Shown piece after piece: positions 8,034-15,491 of a stretch of 64,000 bases of DNA (position 1 is the first letter of the stretch; the number at the start of each line of letters is the position of its first letter). The notes beneath the pieces are model-generated. The model was not told the origin of the DNA. It made no database searches and worked only from the letters and a program-made list of their open reading frames with translations. Both the position numbers and the translations under genes were made by a program. The stretch comes from Hyphomicrobiales bacterium (lineage in GTDB: Bacteria; Pseudomonadota; Alphaproteobacteria; Rhizobiales; Beijerinckiaceae). The stretch spans positions 46,555-110,554 of the forward strand of contig UCBZ01000001.1 of assembly GCA_900470775.1 (NCBI GenBank), in the 5' to 3' direction.

Positions 8034-9614
8034 TCAGACCCGCTTCAGGCCCCAGGGATAGGGCGCCGAGCCCTTCTGCATCCCGGTCAGGCTCTTGCGG
8101 TAGGCGGTGCGGATCATGAAGACGCCGAGCGGGATCGTCGCTGTGTCTTCCAGCGCGAGCCGGCCCAATGCGGCGGCGGCCTTCTTCTGCGCGGGCTCGT
8201 CGGGCGCGTAGAGCCACTCCTCGGCCAGAGCCTCCGCCTTGGCGCTCTCGTACCAGCCGAACCAGCCCTTGGCGCCCTGGCCGCGCACCAGATAGGACAA
8301 GGCCGGATTGCCCCAGCCCGTGGTCGAGCCCGTGGTGTGGAAGATGCTCCAGCCGCCCTTCTCGACGGATTCGCGGCTGTTGCGGCGCTGGATGACCGTG
8401 CCCCAGTCGCTGGCGACGAAGTCGACGGTCATGCCGATGCTCTTGAGCAGCTCGTAGGTCACGTCGCCGAGCGGGCCGATATCGGGGAAGTCGGTCGGGT
8501 TGATGATGACGACCTTCTCGCCATTGTAGCCGGACTCCTTCAGTGCCGCCTTGGCCTTCTCGATGCTCTGGGGCATCAGGTCCTCGAGCTCGCCGTCATA
8601 GTACTGGCTGCCGCGGAACCAGAGATTGCGCGAGGTCTTCCAGACCGAGGTGTCGTCGCCCTGGGTGGCGCGCATGTAGTCTTCCTGGTTGACGGCCATG
8701 CGGACGGCGGCGCGCACCTTCGGGTTGTTGAAGGGCGGCTGCAGGTGGTTGAGCCGCATGATGGCGCCGCGGCCGGCCTCGTCTGTGACCTCGCGGGTGA
8801 TGTCGGCGCTCCTGGCCAGCATCGGCTGGAGGTCTGAGAGCGGGCGCTCCCACCAATCGACCTCGCCCTTGATCAGCGCGTTGGCCGCCGTCGCCGGATC
8901 GGGCAGGATCTGCCATTCGATGCGCTTGAAATTCGCGACCTTGCCGCCGGCATTGCGGCTGGGAGGCTCGGAGCGAGGCTTGTAGCCCTCGAACTTCTCA
9001 TAGGCGACCTTGCTGCCCGAGACGTATTCCGACGGGATGAAACGATAGGGGCCGGAGCCGATCACCTCGGTCACCTGCTTGGTCGCATCGGTCTGGGCCA
9101 GGCGTTCCGGCATAATGAAGAGGGCGCCATCGGCCTTGGCGAGCACGTCGAGCATCATCGGGAAGGCCCGCGTCAGCTTGATCTCGAAGGTCTTGTCGTC
9201 CACGGCGGCGGAGGATTCGATGGCCTTGGCGAGAAGCTGGCCGTAAGGGTCGCGCTGGACCCAGCGCTTCAGGCTCTGAAGGCAATCTGCGGCCTTGACG
9301 GGCGTGCCGTCATGGAAGGCAAGCCCGTCGCGCAGCTTGAAGCGCCAGCTCTTGCCGTCGGCCGCGACCTCGTGGCTGTCGACCATCTGCGGCTGCGGCT
9401 TTCCGGCGAGATCGAGCCCGTAGAGCGTATCGTAGACATAGTAGCCGTGATTGCTGGTCACGGTCGCGGTCGTCCAGACCGGGTCGAGCGCGGTCAGATT
9501 GGCCTGCGGCACGAATTTCAGCGTGGTCGCCGCTTGTGCCGACGCGCGTCCGACCATGGACGGCCCGGCCAGTGTCAGGGCAGTCGCGCCCTTCAGGAAT
9601 GTACGACGCTTCAT
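8034..9614 (-). CDS. ABC transporter periplasmic peptide-type substrate-binding protein (SBP_bac_5)
   Basis: This 526-residue family-5 solute-binding protein is of the kind that feeds dipeptides, oligopeptides or other amides to ABC importers. The N-terminus carries a twin-arginine-like signal (MKRRTFLKGATALTLAG ending ASAQA), and the family blocks ANLTALDPVWTT, KSWRFKLRDGLAFHDG and GPYRF are visible. The start ATG 9614 is set by this signal, with GAAGGGG upstream. No permease or ATPase genes are adjacent, so it must use a system encoded elsewhere. It lies downstream of the amidase on the same strand, 116 bp apart, and may be co-transcribed with it. Confidence 0.92.
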   Translation of the reverse strand: MKRRTFLKGATALTLAGPSMVGRASAQAATTLKFVPQANLTALDPVWTTATVTSNHGYYVYDTLYGLDLAGKPQPQMVDSHEVAADGKSWRFKLRDGLAFHDGTPVKAADCLQSLKRWVQRDPYGQLLAKAIESSAAVDDKTFEIKLTRAFPMMLDVLAKADGALFIMPERLAQTDATKQVTEVIGSGPYRFIPSEYVSGSKVAYEKFEGYKPRSEPPSRNAGGKVANFKRIEWQILPDPATAANALIKGEVDWWERPLSDLQPMLARSADITREVTDEAGRGAIMRLNHLQPPFNNPKVRAAVRMAVNQEDYMRATQGDDTSVWKTSRNLWFRGSQYYDGELEDLMPQSIEKAKAALKESGYNGEKVVIINPTDFPDIGPLGDVTYELLKSIGMTVDFVASDWGTVIQRRNSRESVEKGGWSIFHTTGSTTGWGNPALSYLVRGQGAKGWFGWYESAKAEALAEEWLYAPDEPAQKKAAAALGRLALEDTATIPLGVFMIRTAYRKSLTGMQKGSAPYPWGLKRV

Positions 9615-9730
9615 GGATGTTGACCCCTTCGTGTTCTGATCATTGACGGCATGGAGATGTGCCACGGGAAGGCTGTCTTGGACGTTTCTGTCGTCCCGGC
9701 CTGCCGGTCGACGCGCCTGGACGCAACGGC

Positions 9731-11224
9731 TCAGTCGAAGCCGAGGAAGCCGGGCGCATCGCTGAGCCGTGGCCCGGCCGCGAGCCTGGCGATGTCGGGC
9801 ACGGGCCGGGCCGTCAGCGGGTCGCCCGCGAGCGCCCGCTCCAGCGCGGCGGCCACTGCCAGCACCTTGGCGTCGCCGCCGCGGGGCCCGACGATCTGCA
9901 GGCCGAAGGGCATGCCGTGGTCGTCGAGCCCGACCGGCAGCGAGATCGCCGGATGACCGACGGTGGTGACGGCATAGGCCAGCGCCAGCCAGTGGAAATA
10001 GGTCCTTGTCGGCGTGCCGTCGATCTCGGCCGGATAGAGCTCCGACCAGGGCCGTGGGCTCAGCGTCACCGCCGGCGACAGGATGACATCGTAATCGCCG
10101 AAGAAGGACTGCCAGTTCTTGTAGAGCACGGTCTGCTGCTTCAGCGCGCGGGTGATGTCGAGCGCGCCATAGCGCAGCCCTTCCTCGACATTGGCGCGGA
10201 CATTGGGGCCGACCATCTCGGGCGTGTCGCGGACACGCTCATACATGCCGGCGAGGAAGGAGACCGCGCGCAGCACCTCGAAGGTCTCGTCGGTGCCGGA
10301 GCAGTCGGGCGTCGCCTCCTCCGTCGCGGCAAAGAGCGACGAGAAGGAACCGACCTTCTGGGCGAAGACCTTGCGGATGTGTTTCTCGGTGGGTGCGAAC
10401 CCGAAATCGGGGGTGATCGCGACCTTCAACGAAGCGAGGTCGATGCTGGCCGGCCGCGCGAAATCCTCGGAGCGGCGGACGGTCTGGCCGTGGATCGTCG
10501 TCGCCAGCGGGTCGGCCGCGTCGTCGCCGACCATGGTCGAAAGCAGCAGGCACAGATCGGGCACGGTGCGTGCCATCGGTCCCAGCACCGACAGGGGGTT
10601 CCAGCCGAGCGGGCGCTTCTCGCTCGGCACCAGCCCGGGCGACGGCCGGAAGCCGACGATGCCGTTATAGGCGGCGGGATTGCGCAGCGAGCCGCCGGTG
10701 TCGGAGCCGGTCGCGATCGGGACCATGCCCGTCGCCAGCGCGACGCCGGAGCCGCCCGAGGAGCCGGCGGCGCATTTCATCGGGTCGAACGGGTTTCCGG
10801 TCGCGCCATAGACGGCGTTGCGGGTGTTGGCGCCGGCGCCCCATTCGGGCGTGTTGGTCTTGCCCAGCACGATCGCGCCGGCCTCGCGGACCTTGGCAAC
10901 GATGAGCTGGTCCTCGGCCGGAACATGGTCACGGAAGAGCGGGCTGCCATAGGTGGTGCGCAAGCCGGCGACGTTCTCCAGATCCTTCACGCCGATCGGC
11001 AGGCCGTGAAGGGCGGGAAGCGGATCGCCGCGCATGGTGGCGGCGTCGGCTGCCTTCGCGGCGGCCCGGGCGCGCTCGTCATCGCGGGCGACCATGGCGT
11101 TGACGGCGGGATCGACGGCGTCGGTGCGGCGGATGCAGCTTTCGAGCAGTTCGATGGCGGAAAGCTTCTTGGCTCCGATCAAGGCACGAGCCTCGACGGC
11201 GCTGAGTTCGCAGGGTTCGGTCAC
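9731..11224 (-). CDS. Amidase signature (AS) family amidase
   Basis: This 497-residue enzyme hydrolyses carboxylic amides with a Ser-cisSer-Lys triad. Lys80 (GLPIGVKDLENV), Ser155 (AAGSSGGSG) and Ser179 (GSDTGGSLRNPA) are all present in the proper spacing. The natural substrate cannot be read from the sequence. GTG 11224 is chosen as start because GAAAGG lies just upstream; a TTG at 11260 would add twelve residues. The adjacent family-5 binding protein and nearby diaminopropionate ammonia-lyase suggest an amide or peptide nitrogen source. Confidence 0.9.
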   Translation of the reverse strand: MTEPCELSAVEARALIGAKKLSAIELLESCIRRTDAVDPAVNAMVARDDERARAAAKAADAATMRGDPLPALHGLPIGVKDLENVAGLRTTYGSPLFRDHVPAEDQLIVAKVREAGAIVLGKTNTPEWGAGANTRNAVYGATGNPFDPMKCAAGSSGGSGVALATGMVPIATGSDTGGSLRNPAAYNGIVGFRPSPGLVPSEKRPLGWNPLSVLGPMARTVPDLCLLLSTMVGDDAADPLATTIHGQTVRRSEDFARPASIDLASLKVAITPDFGFAPTEKHIRKVFAQKVGSFSSLFAATEEATPDCSGTDETFEVLRAVSFLAGMYERVRDTPEMVGPNVRANVEEGLRYGALDITRALKQQTVLYKNWQSFFGDYDVILSPAVTLSPRPWSELYPAEIDGTPTRTYFHWLALAYAVTTVGHPAISLPVGLDDHGMPFGLQIVGPRGGDAKVLAVAAALERALAGDPLTARPVPDIARLAAGPRLSDAPGFLGFD

Positions 11225-11314
11225 GTTGGCAGGCCTTTCGTTGACGGCCGCGCGACGCAAGAGGCGTGCCCGAATCCGGCCGGGGCACTCTAAGCAAAAG
11301 CCGGCTGCCGTGAA

Positions 11315-11669
11315 GTGCCGGCAGCGCAGGGGAGCGTCAGCTTCCCCGCCCGTTCATCGGGAGGCCGTCGCCGCCGGCTGCTGCCCGACGGCTCGGACCA
11401 TTACGAGCGCTGGTGCGAGGCGCTGGGATACCTGCCGATCGCCAGAGGGGTGGCCTTCGCAGGACGATGTCGATGCGCTCGCCGCCTCCTGGGCGCGGGC
11501 GGCGGAGGCGACGACACATGGCCGGCCGACCCTGATCGAGAGCGATCCCCTTGCCGGCTCATTTGAGTCCGCTTTACGTGCAGTGGTCGAATGCCGTTCA
11601 CTCCGATGTCTTGTTACTCCGGTGTCTTGGGATCGTTACCCGGGGCCGGTAACAGCTCTCCCCGCATAG
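11315..11669 (+). pseudogene. Possible frameshifted remnant of a small gene of unknown function
   Basis: The 460-bp stretch between the amidase start and the next gene has no intact convincing gene. One frame encodes protein-like sequence around DGSDHYERWCEALGYLPIARG up to a GGGG run at 11447-11450; another frame continues with WPSQDDVDALAASWARAAEA. Removing one G joins the two parts into about 118 residues. I do not recognise the family. It may be a decayed gene, a sequencing error in the G run, or chance open frames in GC-rich DNA. Confidence 0.35.
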
Positions 11670-11684
11670 GAGCGCGGAACGACC

Positions 11685-12626
11685 ATGAAGACATTCATCA
11701 AGGGACTGATCACGGCTGGCATCATGGCGCTTGGCCAATCAGCCTGGGCCGCCGATCCCGCGCTCAACGGGCTGGTCCAGACGCTCACCCGCGCAACGCC
11801 ATGGCAACAGACGGCTGCAGTCAAGCTCCAGTTCCCGACCTTCCATCCGCAGGGCATGCTCAAGATCGGCGAAGCCTTCTTCGTCTCGTCCGTCGATATC
11901 AGAAAGCCGACCACCCGCTATCCCGCGCTACAGGACGGCTATGACCGCGATACCGTCGAAGGTGTCGGCCATCTCTTCAAATTCGATGCCCAAGGCAAGC
12001 TGCTTGCCGACATCACGCTGGGCGAAGGGGCGATCTATCATCCCGGCGGCATCGATTTCGACGGCAAGGACATCTGGGTGCCCGTCGCCGAATACCGGCC
12101 CAACAGCCAGTCCATCATCTACAAGGTCGATCCGGAGACGATGAAGGCGACCGAGGTTTTCCGTTTCAAGGACCATGTCGGCGGCATCGTCCACAATACC
12201 GACGACAAGTCGCTGCATGGGGTGAGCTGGGGCTCGCGCCGTTTCTACGCGTGGCCGCTCGACACAGCCGGCAAGGTGACGAATGCATCGACGCCGCCGG
12301 AGCAACTGCGCGTCACCAATCCGGCGCTTTATATCGACTATCAGGATTGTCATTTCATCGGCATGAGCCGGATGCTCTGCTCCGGCCTGAACAATTACCG
12401 CGCGACCAAGGACGGCCCGGTCTTCCGCCTCGGCGGCTTCGAGATCGTCAACCTCAAAGACAACCGACCGGTGTTCCAGGTTCCGATCGAACTCTGGTCG
12501 CCGTCGGGTTTGCCGATGACTCAGAACCCGTTCTGGGTTGAGCCGACGGGGCAGGGCGTGCGGGCCTATTTCATCCCGGACGACGATCAGTCCACGCTGT
12601 TCACCTATGAGGCGGTGACGAAATAA
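11685..12626 (+). CDS. Secreted DUF6454-type protein of unknown function
   Basis: This is a 313-residue exported protein with a clear signal peptide (residues 1-22, cleavage after AWA). The mature part has repeated short motifs typical of a beta-propeller-like fold (FHPQGMLKIGEAFFVSS, YHPGGIDFDGKDIWVPVAEY, HNTDDKSLHGVSWGSRRFY). I assign it to the DUF6454 family from memory of such sequences; no biochemical role is known to me. AGGAG lies upstream of the ATG. Its 3' end is ten bases from that of the convergent NicO gene. Confidence 0.8.
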   Translation: MKTFIKGLITAGIMALGQSAWAADPALNGLVQTLTRATPWQQTAAVKLQFPTFHPQGMLKIGEAFFVSSVDIRKPTTRYPALQDGYDRDTVEGVGHLFKFDAQGKLLADITLGEGAIYHPGGIDFDGKDIWVPVAEYRPNSQSIIYKVDPETMKATEVFRFKDHVGGIVHNTDDKSLHGVSWGSRRFYAWPLDTAGKVTNASTPPEQLRVTNPALYIDYQDCHFIGMSRMLCSGLNNYRATKDGPVFRLGGFEIVNLKDNRPVFQVPIELWSPSGLPMTQNPFWVEPTGQGVRAYFIPDDDQSTLFTYEAVTK

Positions 12627-12636
12627 GCGTCGGCTT

Positions 12637-13659
12637 TCAGCTGCCCTGCCCGCCCATCGCCAGCCCGAGGAAGAGTGCCGCGCCGAGCACCGCGACGAAG
12701 GCGGCGGCGAGCAATTCGAGCCCGGCGATGATCCGCGCACTGCGCAGCGAGGAGCCGCCGGCCAGCCTGAGCGCGGCGAATTTGAAGAAGACCGCCAGCG
12801 CCGCGAGCGCACCCGTCGTCAGGGCCGTGCCGAGCGCCATGGCGAAGGTCGCGGCGATGCCGGCCCAGAACAGGCCCTGAGACGCCGCGAAGACCAGGAT
12901 GATCAGGGCGCCTGCGCAGGGGCGCAGGCCCGCCGCGAAGACGACGCCGGCCATTTCGCGCCAGTTGCGCAAACGGGCGATCTCGTCGGGGCCGGGCATA
13001 TGGACATGGTCGCAGGAGGGATCATGCGCCTGCGCGCCATGGCCGAGCGCCAAGAGCGCGCCTGCCTTGCGCCAGAGCACGAAGGCGCCGACGAGCGCGA
13101 CCAGGGCGAAGCTCGCGCGCTCGATGACGTCGGTGGCGACGGCCATCGTCTGGACCGTCTGACGCAGCGCGATGGTCAGCGTGCCGACGAGCGCGATTGC
13201 GACCAGGGCCTGCAGGACGGCGGCGGCGAAGCTCAAGGCGAGGCCGCGCCGCAGGCTGCGGTCATCGGCGACGATATAGCCGGAGATCACCGCCTTGCCA
13301 TGGCCAGGGCCGGCGGCATGAAAGACGCCATAGCCGAAGGAGAGCGCCAGCAGGCCCCAGAGCGCGGCCGGATTTGCGGCCACGGCCTTCAGCGTCGCCG
13401 TCAGATCGCGGTAGAACGCCGATTGCCAGGCGAGGATCATCCCGCCGATGCCCGTGGTCGAGGGCAGGGATTCGCGCGGAAGCGGCACGCCGAAAGGGTT
13501 GCGCGGTGGTGGAGGCGGCGGCGGGCTCCACGCGGAGATCACTGTCGCGAGCAAAGCGAGCCCGCCTGCGACGAGCGCGATCGCGAGCGCCATCACGACC
13601 AGCCGGCGCGACAGCGCGGGCCATGGCATCGCGGCGATACGCGGCACGTTCAGGGACAT
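12637..13659 (-). CDS. NicO-family nickel/cobalt transporter
   Basis: This 340-residue polytopic inner-membrane protein of the NicO/RcnA group moves Ni2+ or Co2+, usually outward. The family motifs FHAAGPGHGKAVISGY and FAAGLRPCAGALIIL are present. A loop near the middle is rich in His (GHGAQAHDPSCDHVHMPG) and is a plausible metal-binding site. A run of seven prolines follows the first membrane segment. The DUF1007 gene lies 24 bp upstream on the same strand. That pairing recurs in proteobacteria and supports one metal-handling unit. Export rather than uptake is an inference. Confidence 0.88.
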   Translation of the reverse strand: MSLNVPRIAAMPWPALSRRLVVMALAIALVAGGLALLATVISAWSPPPPPPPRNPFGVPLPRESLPSTTGIGGMILAWQSAFYRDLTATLKAVAANPAALWGLLALSFGYGVFHAAGPGHGKAVISGYIVADDRSLRRGLALSFAAAVLQALVAIALVGTLTIALRQTVQTMAVATDVIERASFALVALVGAFVLWRKAGALLALGHGAQAHDPSCDHVHMPGPDEIARLRNWREMAGVVFAAGLRPCAGALIILVFAASQGLFWAGIAATFAMALGTALTTGALAALAVFFKFAALRLAGGSSLRSARIIAGLELLAAAFVAVLGAALFLGLAMGGQGS

Positions 13660-13683
13660 CTGGCGATCAGGCGCATCTTGGGA

Positions 13684-14358
13684 TCACGGACACGCGACGA
13701 GCGCGCGCGTCGTGACCTGCAGCCCGCTGGTGTCGGGGGTGGCGGTGATGTCCTCCTGCGCCAGCTTCTGCTGGACTGTGGGATCGAGCTTCGGCGGGCG
13801 GGCGACGCGGACGATGCAGCCTTTGGGTGCGTCGCGCGCGATCACGGCATCGGGCGCATCGACGATGTCGAAGGCGACGAAATAGCTGGGGTCGCCGATC
13901 TCGATGCCGAAGGAGCGGTTGGCATGGGGGGGCGTCTTAAGCGGCAGCGTATAGGTCAGCGTCAGGATCTTGTTTTCGAACACCAGCCCGGCCTCGCTCG
14001 GCTGGCCGAATTCCTGGGCCTTGCCATTGGCCTTGGCGGTGGTGAAGAAGCCAACATCGGGCAGGGATTCGACATTGACCTTGGCGAGCTCGGCGAGCTC
14101 GTCGGGCGTCAGCTTGCCGTCGCCGTTCTTGTCCAACCCTTGCGTGATATAGGCCGAATAAGCCTCGTCGAAGCTCCAGATGTGCTTCAGTGCCCTGACC
14201 GTGCCATCGGGCGCATAGAGGATTTCGGCCCGTGCCGTGACGAAGACATGCGGATGGGCCAGGGCGGGAGCTGAGAAGCCCAGGAGACCGAGGCAGCCGG
14301 CAAGCGCGAGCAGAGCGGAACGGACCGGCGGCTGCGTCAAGGCTGACATCCTTTGCAT
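13684..14358 (-). CDS. DUF1007 family periplasmic protein with an EF-hand loop
   Basis: This is a roughly 224-residue exported protein, with signal peptide ending in ALA and mature N-terminus HPHVFVTARAEI, the DUF1007 hallmark. DUF1007 proteins commonly sit next to NicO transporters and may act as periplasmic metal-binding partners. Inside the domain is a perfect 12-residue EF-hand loop, DKNGDGKLTPDE, with acidic or oxygen ligands at positions 1, 3, 5 and 12, which suggests Ca2+ or another divalent ion. The start is one of two close ATGs (14358 or 14349); longer upstream frames would bury the signal peptide. It is transcribed first, then NicO. Confidence 0.85.
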   Translation of the reverse strand: MQRMSALTQPPVRSALLALAGCLGLLGFSAPALAHPHVFVTARAEILYAPDGTVRALKHIWSFDEAYSAYITQGLDKNGDGKLTPDELAELAKVNVESLPDVGFFTTAKANGKAQEFGQPSEAGLVFENKILTLTYTLPLKTPPHANRSFGIEIGDPSYFVAFDIVDAPDAVIARDAPKGCIVRVARPPKLDPTVQQKLAQEDITATPDTSGLQVTTRALVACP

Positions 14359-14574
14359 GCGTCGAAGCTGATGCGGCGTGGTTGACGCATGATGGACCAT
14401 GCCACCCCGGCGCACCATCGGTGCGATGCCTGCGTCGCCCAGAAACGGGGCCAAATCGCGGCGCCGTCCAGCGGACAGTTGGCTCACGCGGCAAAAGTCG
14501 CACTTGCCCCGGCTGCCCGGCATGGTGTCCCTTCGTTTCGGCCGCCCGGCCTTGCCAATGGTAACGAGTCGCCT

Positions 14575-15249
14575 GTGATCGATCCCAACGAACTTCGCGC
14601 CATCGCCGCCTGGTCACGCGACCTGCGCGAGGAGGAGTTCGAGGAGGCGCGACGCGGCATCAGCTTCAAGGCTTACGGCAAGGGCGCGAACATCTGCCAT
14701 GTCGGCGACCGGATGGAGGCCTGGACCGGCATTGCCGAGGGGCTGGTCAAGATGTCGACGACGTCGAAGACCGGCAAATCCGCGACGCTCGCCGGCATGA
14801 GAGCCGGGGCCTGGTTCGGCGAGGGCACGGTGATCAAGGGCGAACTGCGCCGGTATGAACTGGTGGCGCTGCGCGAGACGAGGCTGGCGCTGATGCGGCG
14901 TTCGAGCTTCCTGTGGCTGTTCGAGCATTCGGCCGCGTTCAACCGCTTCCTCGTGCACCAGTTCAACGAGCGCCTCGCCCAGTTCATCGCGCTGGCGGAA
15001 ACCGAGCGCACGCTCGACTCGACGGGCCGGCTGGCGCGCAACCTCGCCTGGCTGTTCAACCCGACGCTCTATCCCGATAAGGGCCGCACGCTCGAGGTCA
15101 GCCAGGAGGAGCTCGGCCTGCTCGCCGGCATGTCGCGCCAGATCGCCAATCAGGGGCTGCAAAAGCTCGCCGGGCTCGGCCTGCTCGAGATTGGGCATGG
15201 CAGCGTGACGATTCTCGATGTCGAGAGGCTGGCGCGATATGAAGGGTGA
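14575..15249 (+). CDS. Crp/Fnr-family transcriptional regulator
   Basis: This regulator of about 224 residues has an N-terminal cyclic-nucleotide-binding-type beta-roll (about residues 25-110, with MRAGAWFGEGTVI) and a C-terminal winged helix-turn-helix (LEVSQEELGLLAGMSRQIANQGLQKL). No Fnr-type N-terminal cysteine cluster is seen with this start. GTG 14575 is chosen for family length; an ATG at 14389 would add 62 low-quality residues. It diverges from the DUF1007-NicO genes and precedes the acyl-CoA synthetase/liv operon, so it could control either. The effector is unknown. Confidence 0.85.
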   Translation: MIDPNELRAIAAWSRDLREEEFEEARRGISFKAYGKGANICHVGDRMEAWTGIAEGLVKMSTTSKTGKSATLAGMRAGAWFGEGTVIKGELRRYELVALRETRLALMRRSSFLWLFEHSAAFNRFLVHQFNERLAQFIALAETERTLDSTGRLARNLAWLFNPTLYPDKGRTLEVSQEELGLLAGMSRQIANQGLQKLAGLGLLEIGHGSVTILDVERLARYEG

Positions 15250-15296
15250 GCGACAGCGCCGGCAATGACGAAACGGGACATGCTGCGCCTGCAGGG

Positions 15297-15371
15297 CGCG
15301 ATCATAATCGCGTGTATCAGCCTGCCGGACACATCTCTGCAAGACAATAGTCTCCGAAAGACGAATTGTCT
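15297..15371. promoter_or_regulatory. Two dyad-symmetric sites upstream of the acyl-CoA synthetase operon
   Basis: The 242-bp gap before the acyl-CoA synthetase gene contains a perfect 16-bp palindrome, CGCGATcataATCGCG (15297-15312). It also has a wider inverted repeat, AGACAAT (15342-15348) and ATTGTCT (15365-15371), separated by 16 bases. Both are shaped like dimeric regulator sites. The upstream Crp/Fnr protein is a candidate binder, but neither matches the standard Crp or Fnr consensus. Confidence 0.4.
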
Positions 15372-15491
15372 GTCAAGCCTGCCCTTGCAAAGCTCATGCA
15401 CGGCTGCGAGGCTCAGCCCAACGACAAGGGCCGAATGGCCTGAACGAAGGCAGGCGCCATGTACGCCGGCTGCTCAGGGTGGAGATGGACG

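Noticed and set aside
9659..11293. Long open frame on the + strand opposite the amidase
   Set aside because: It is rich in Arg, Gly and Ala with no family motifs. The minus-strand frame has a full amidase catalytic triad. High GC makes long antisense frames common.
14359..14574. Fnr box or Crp site in the DUF1007 / Crp divergent region
   Set aside because: I looked for TTGAT-N4-ATCAA and TGTGA-N6-TCACA and found no acceptable match.
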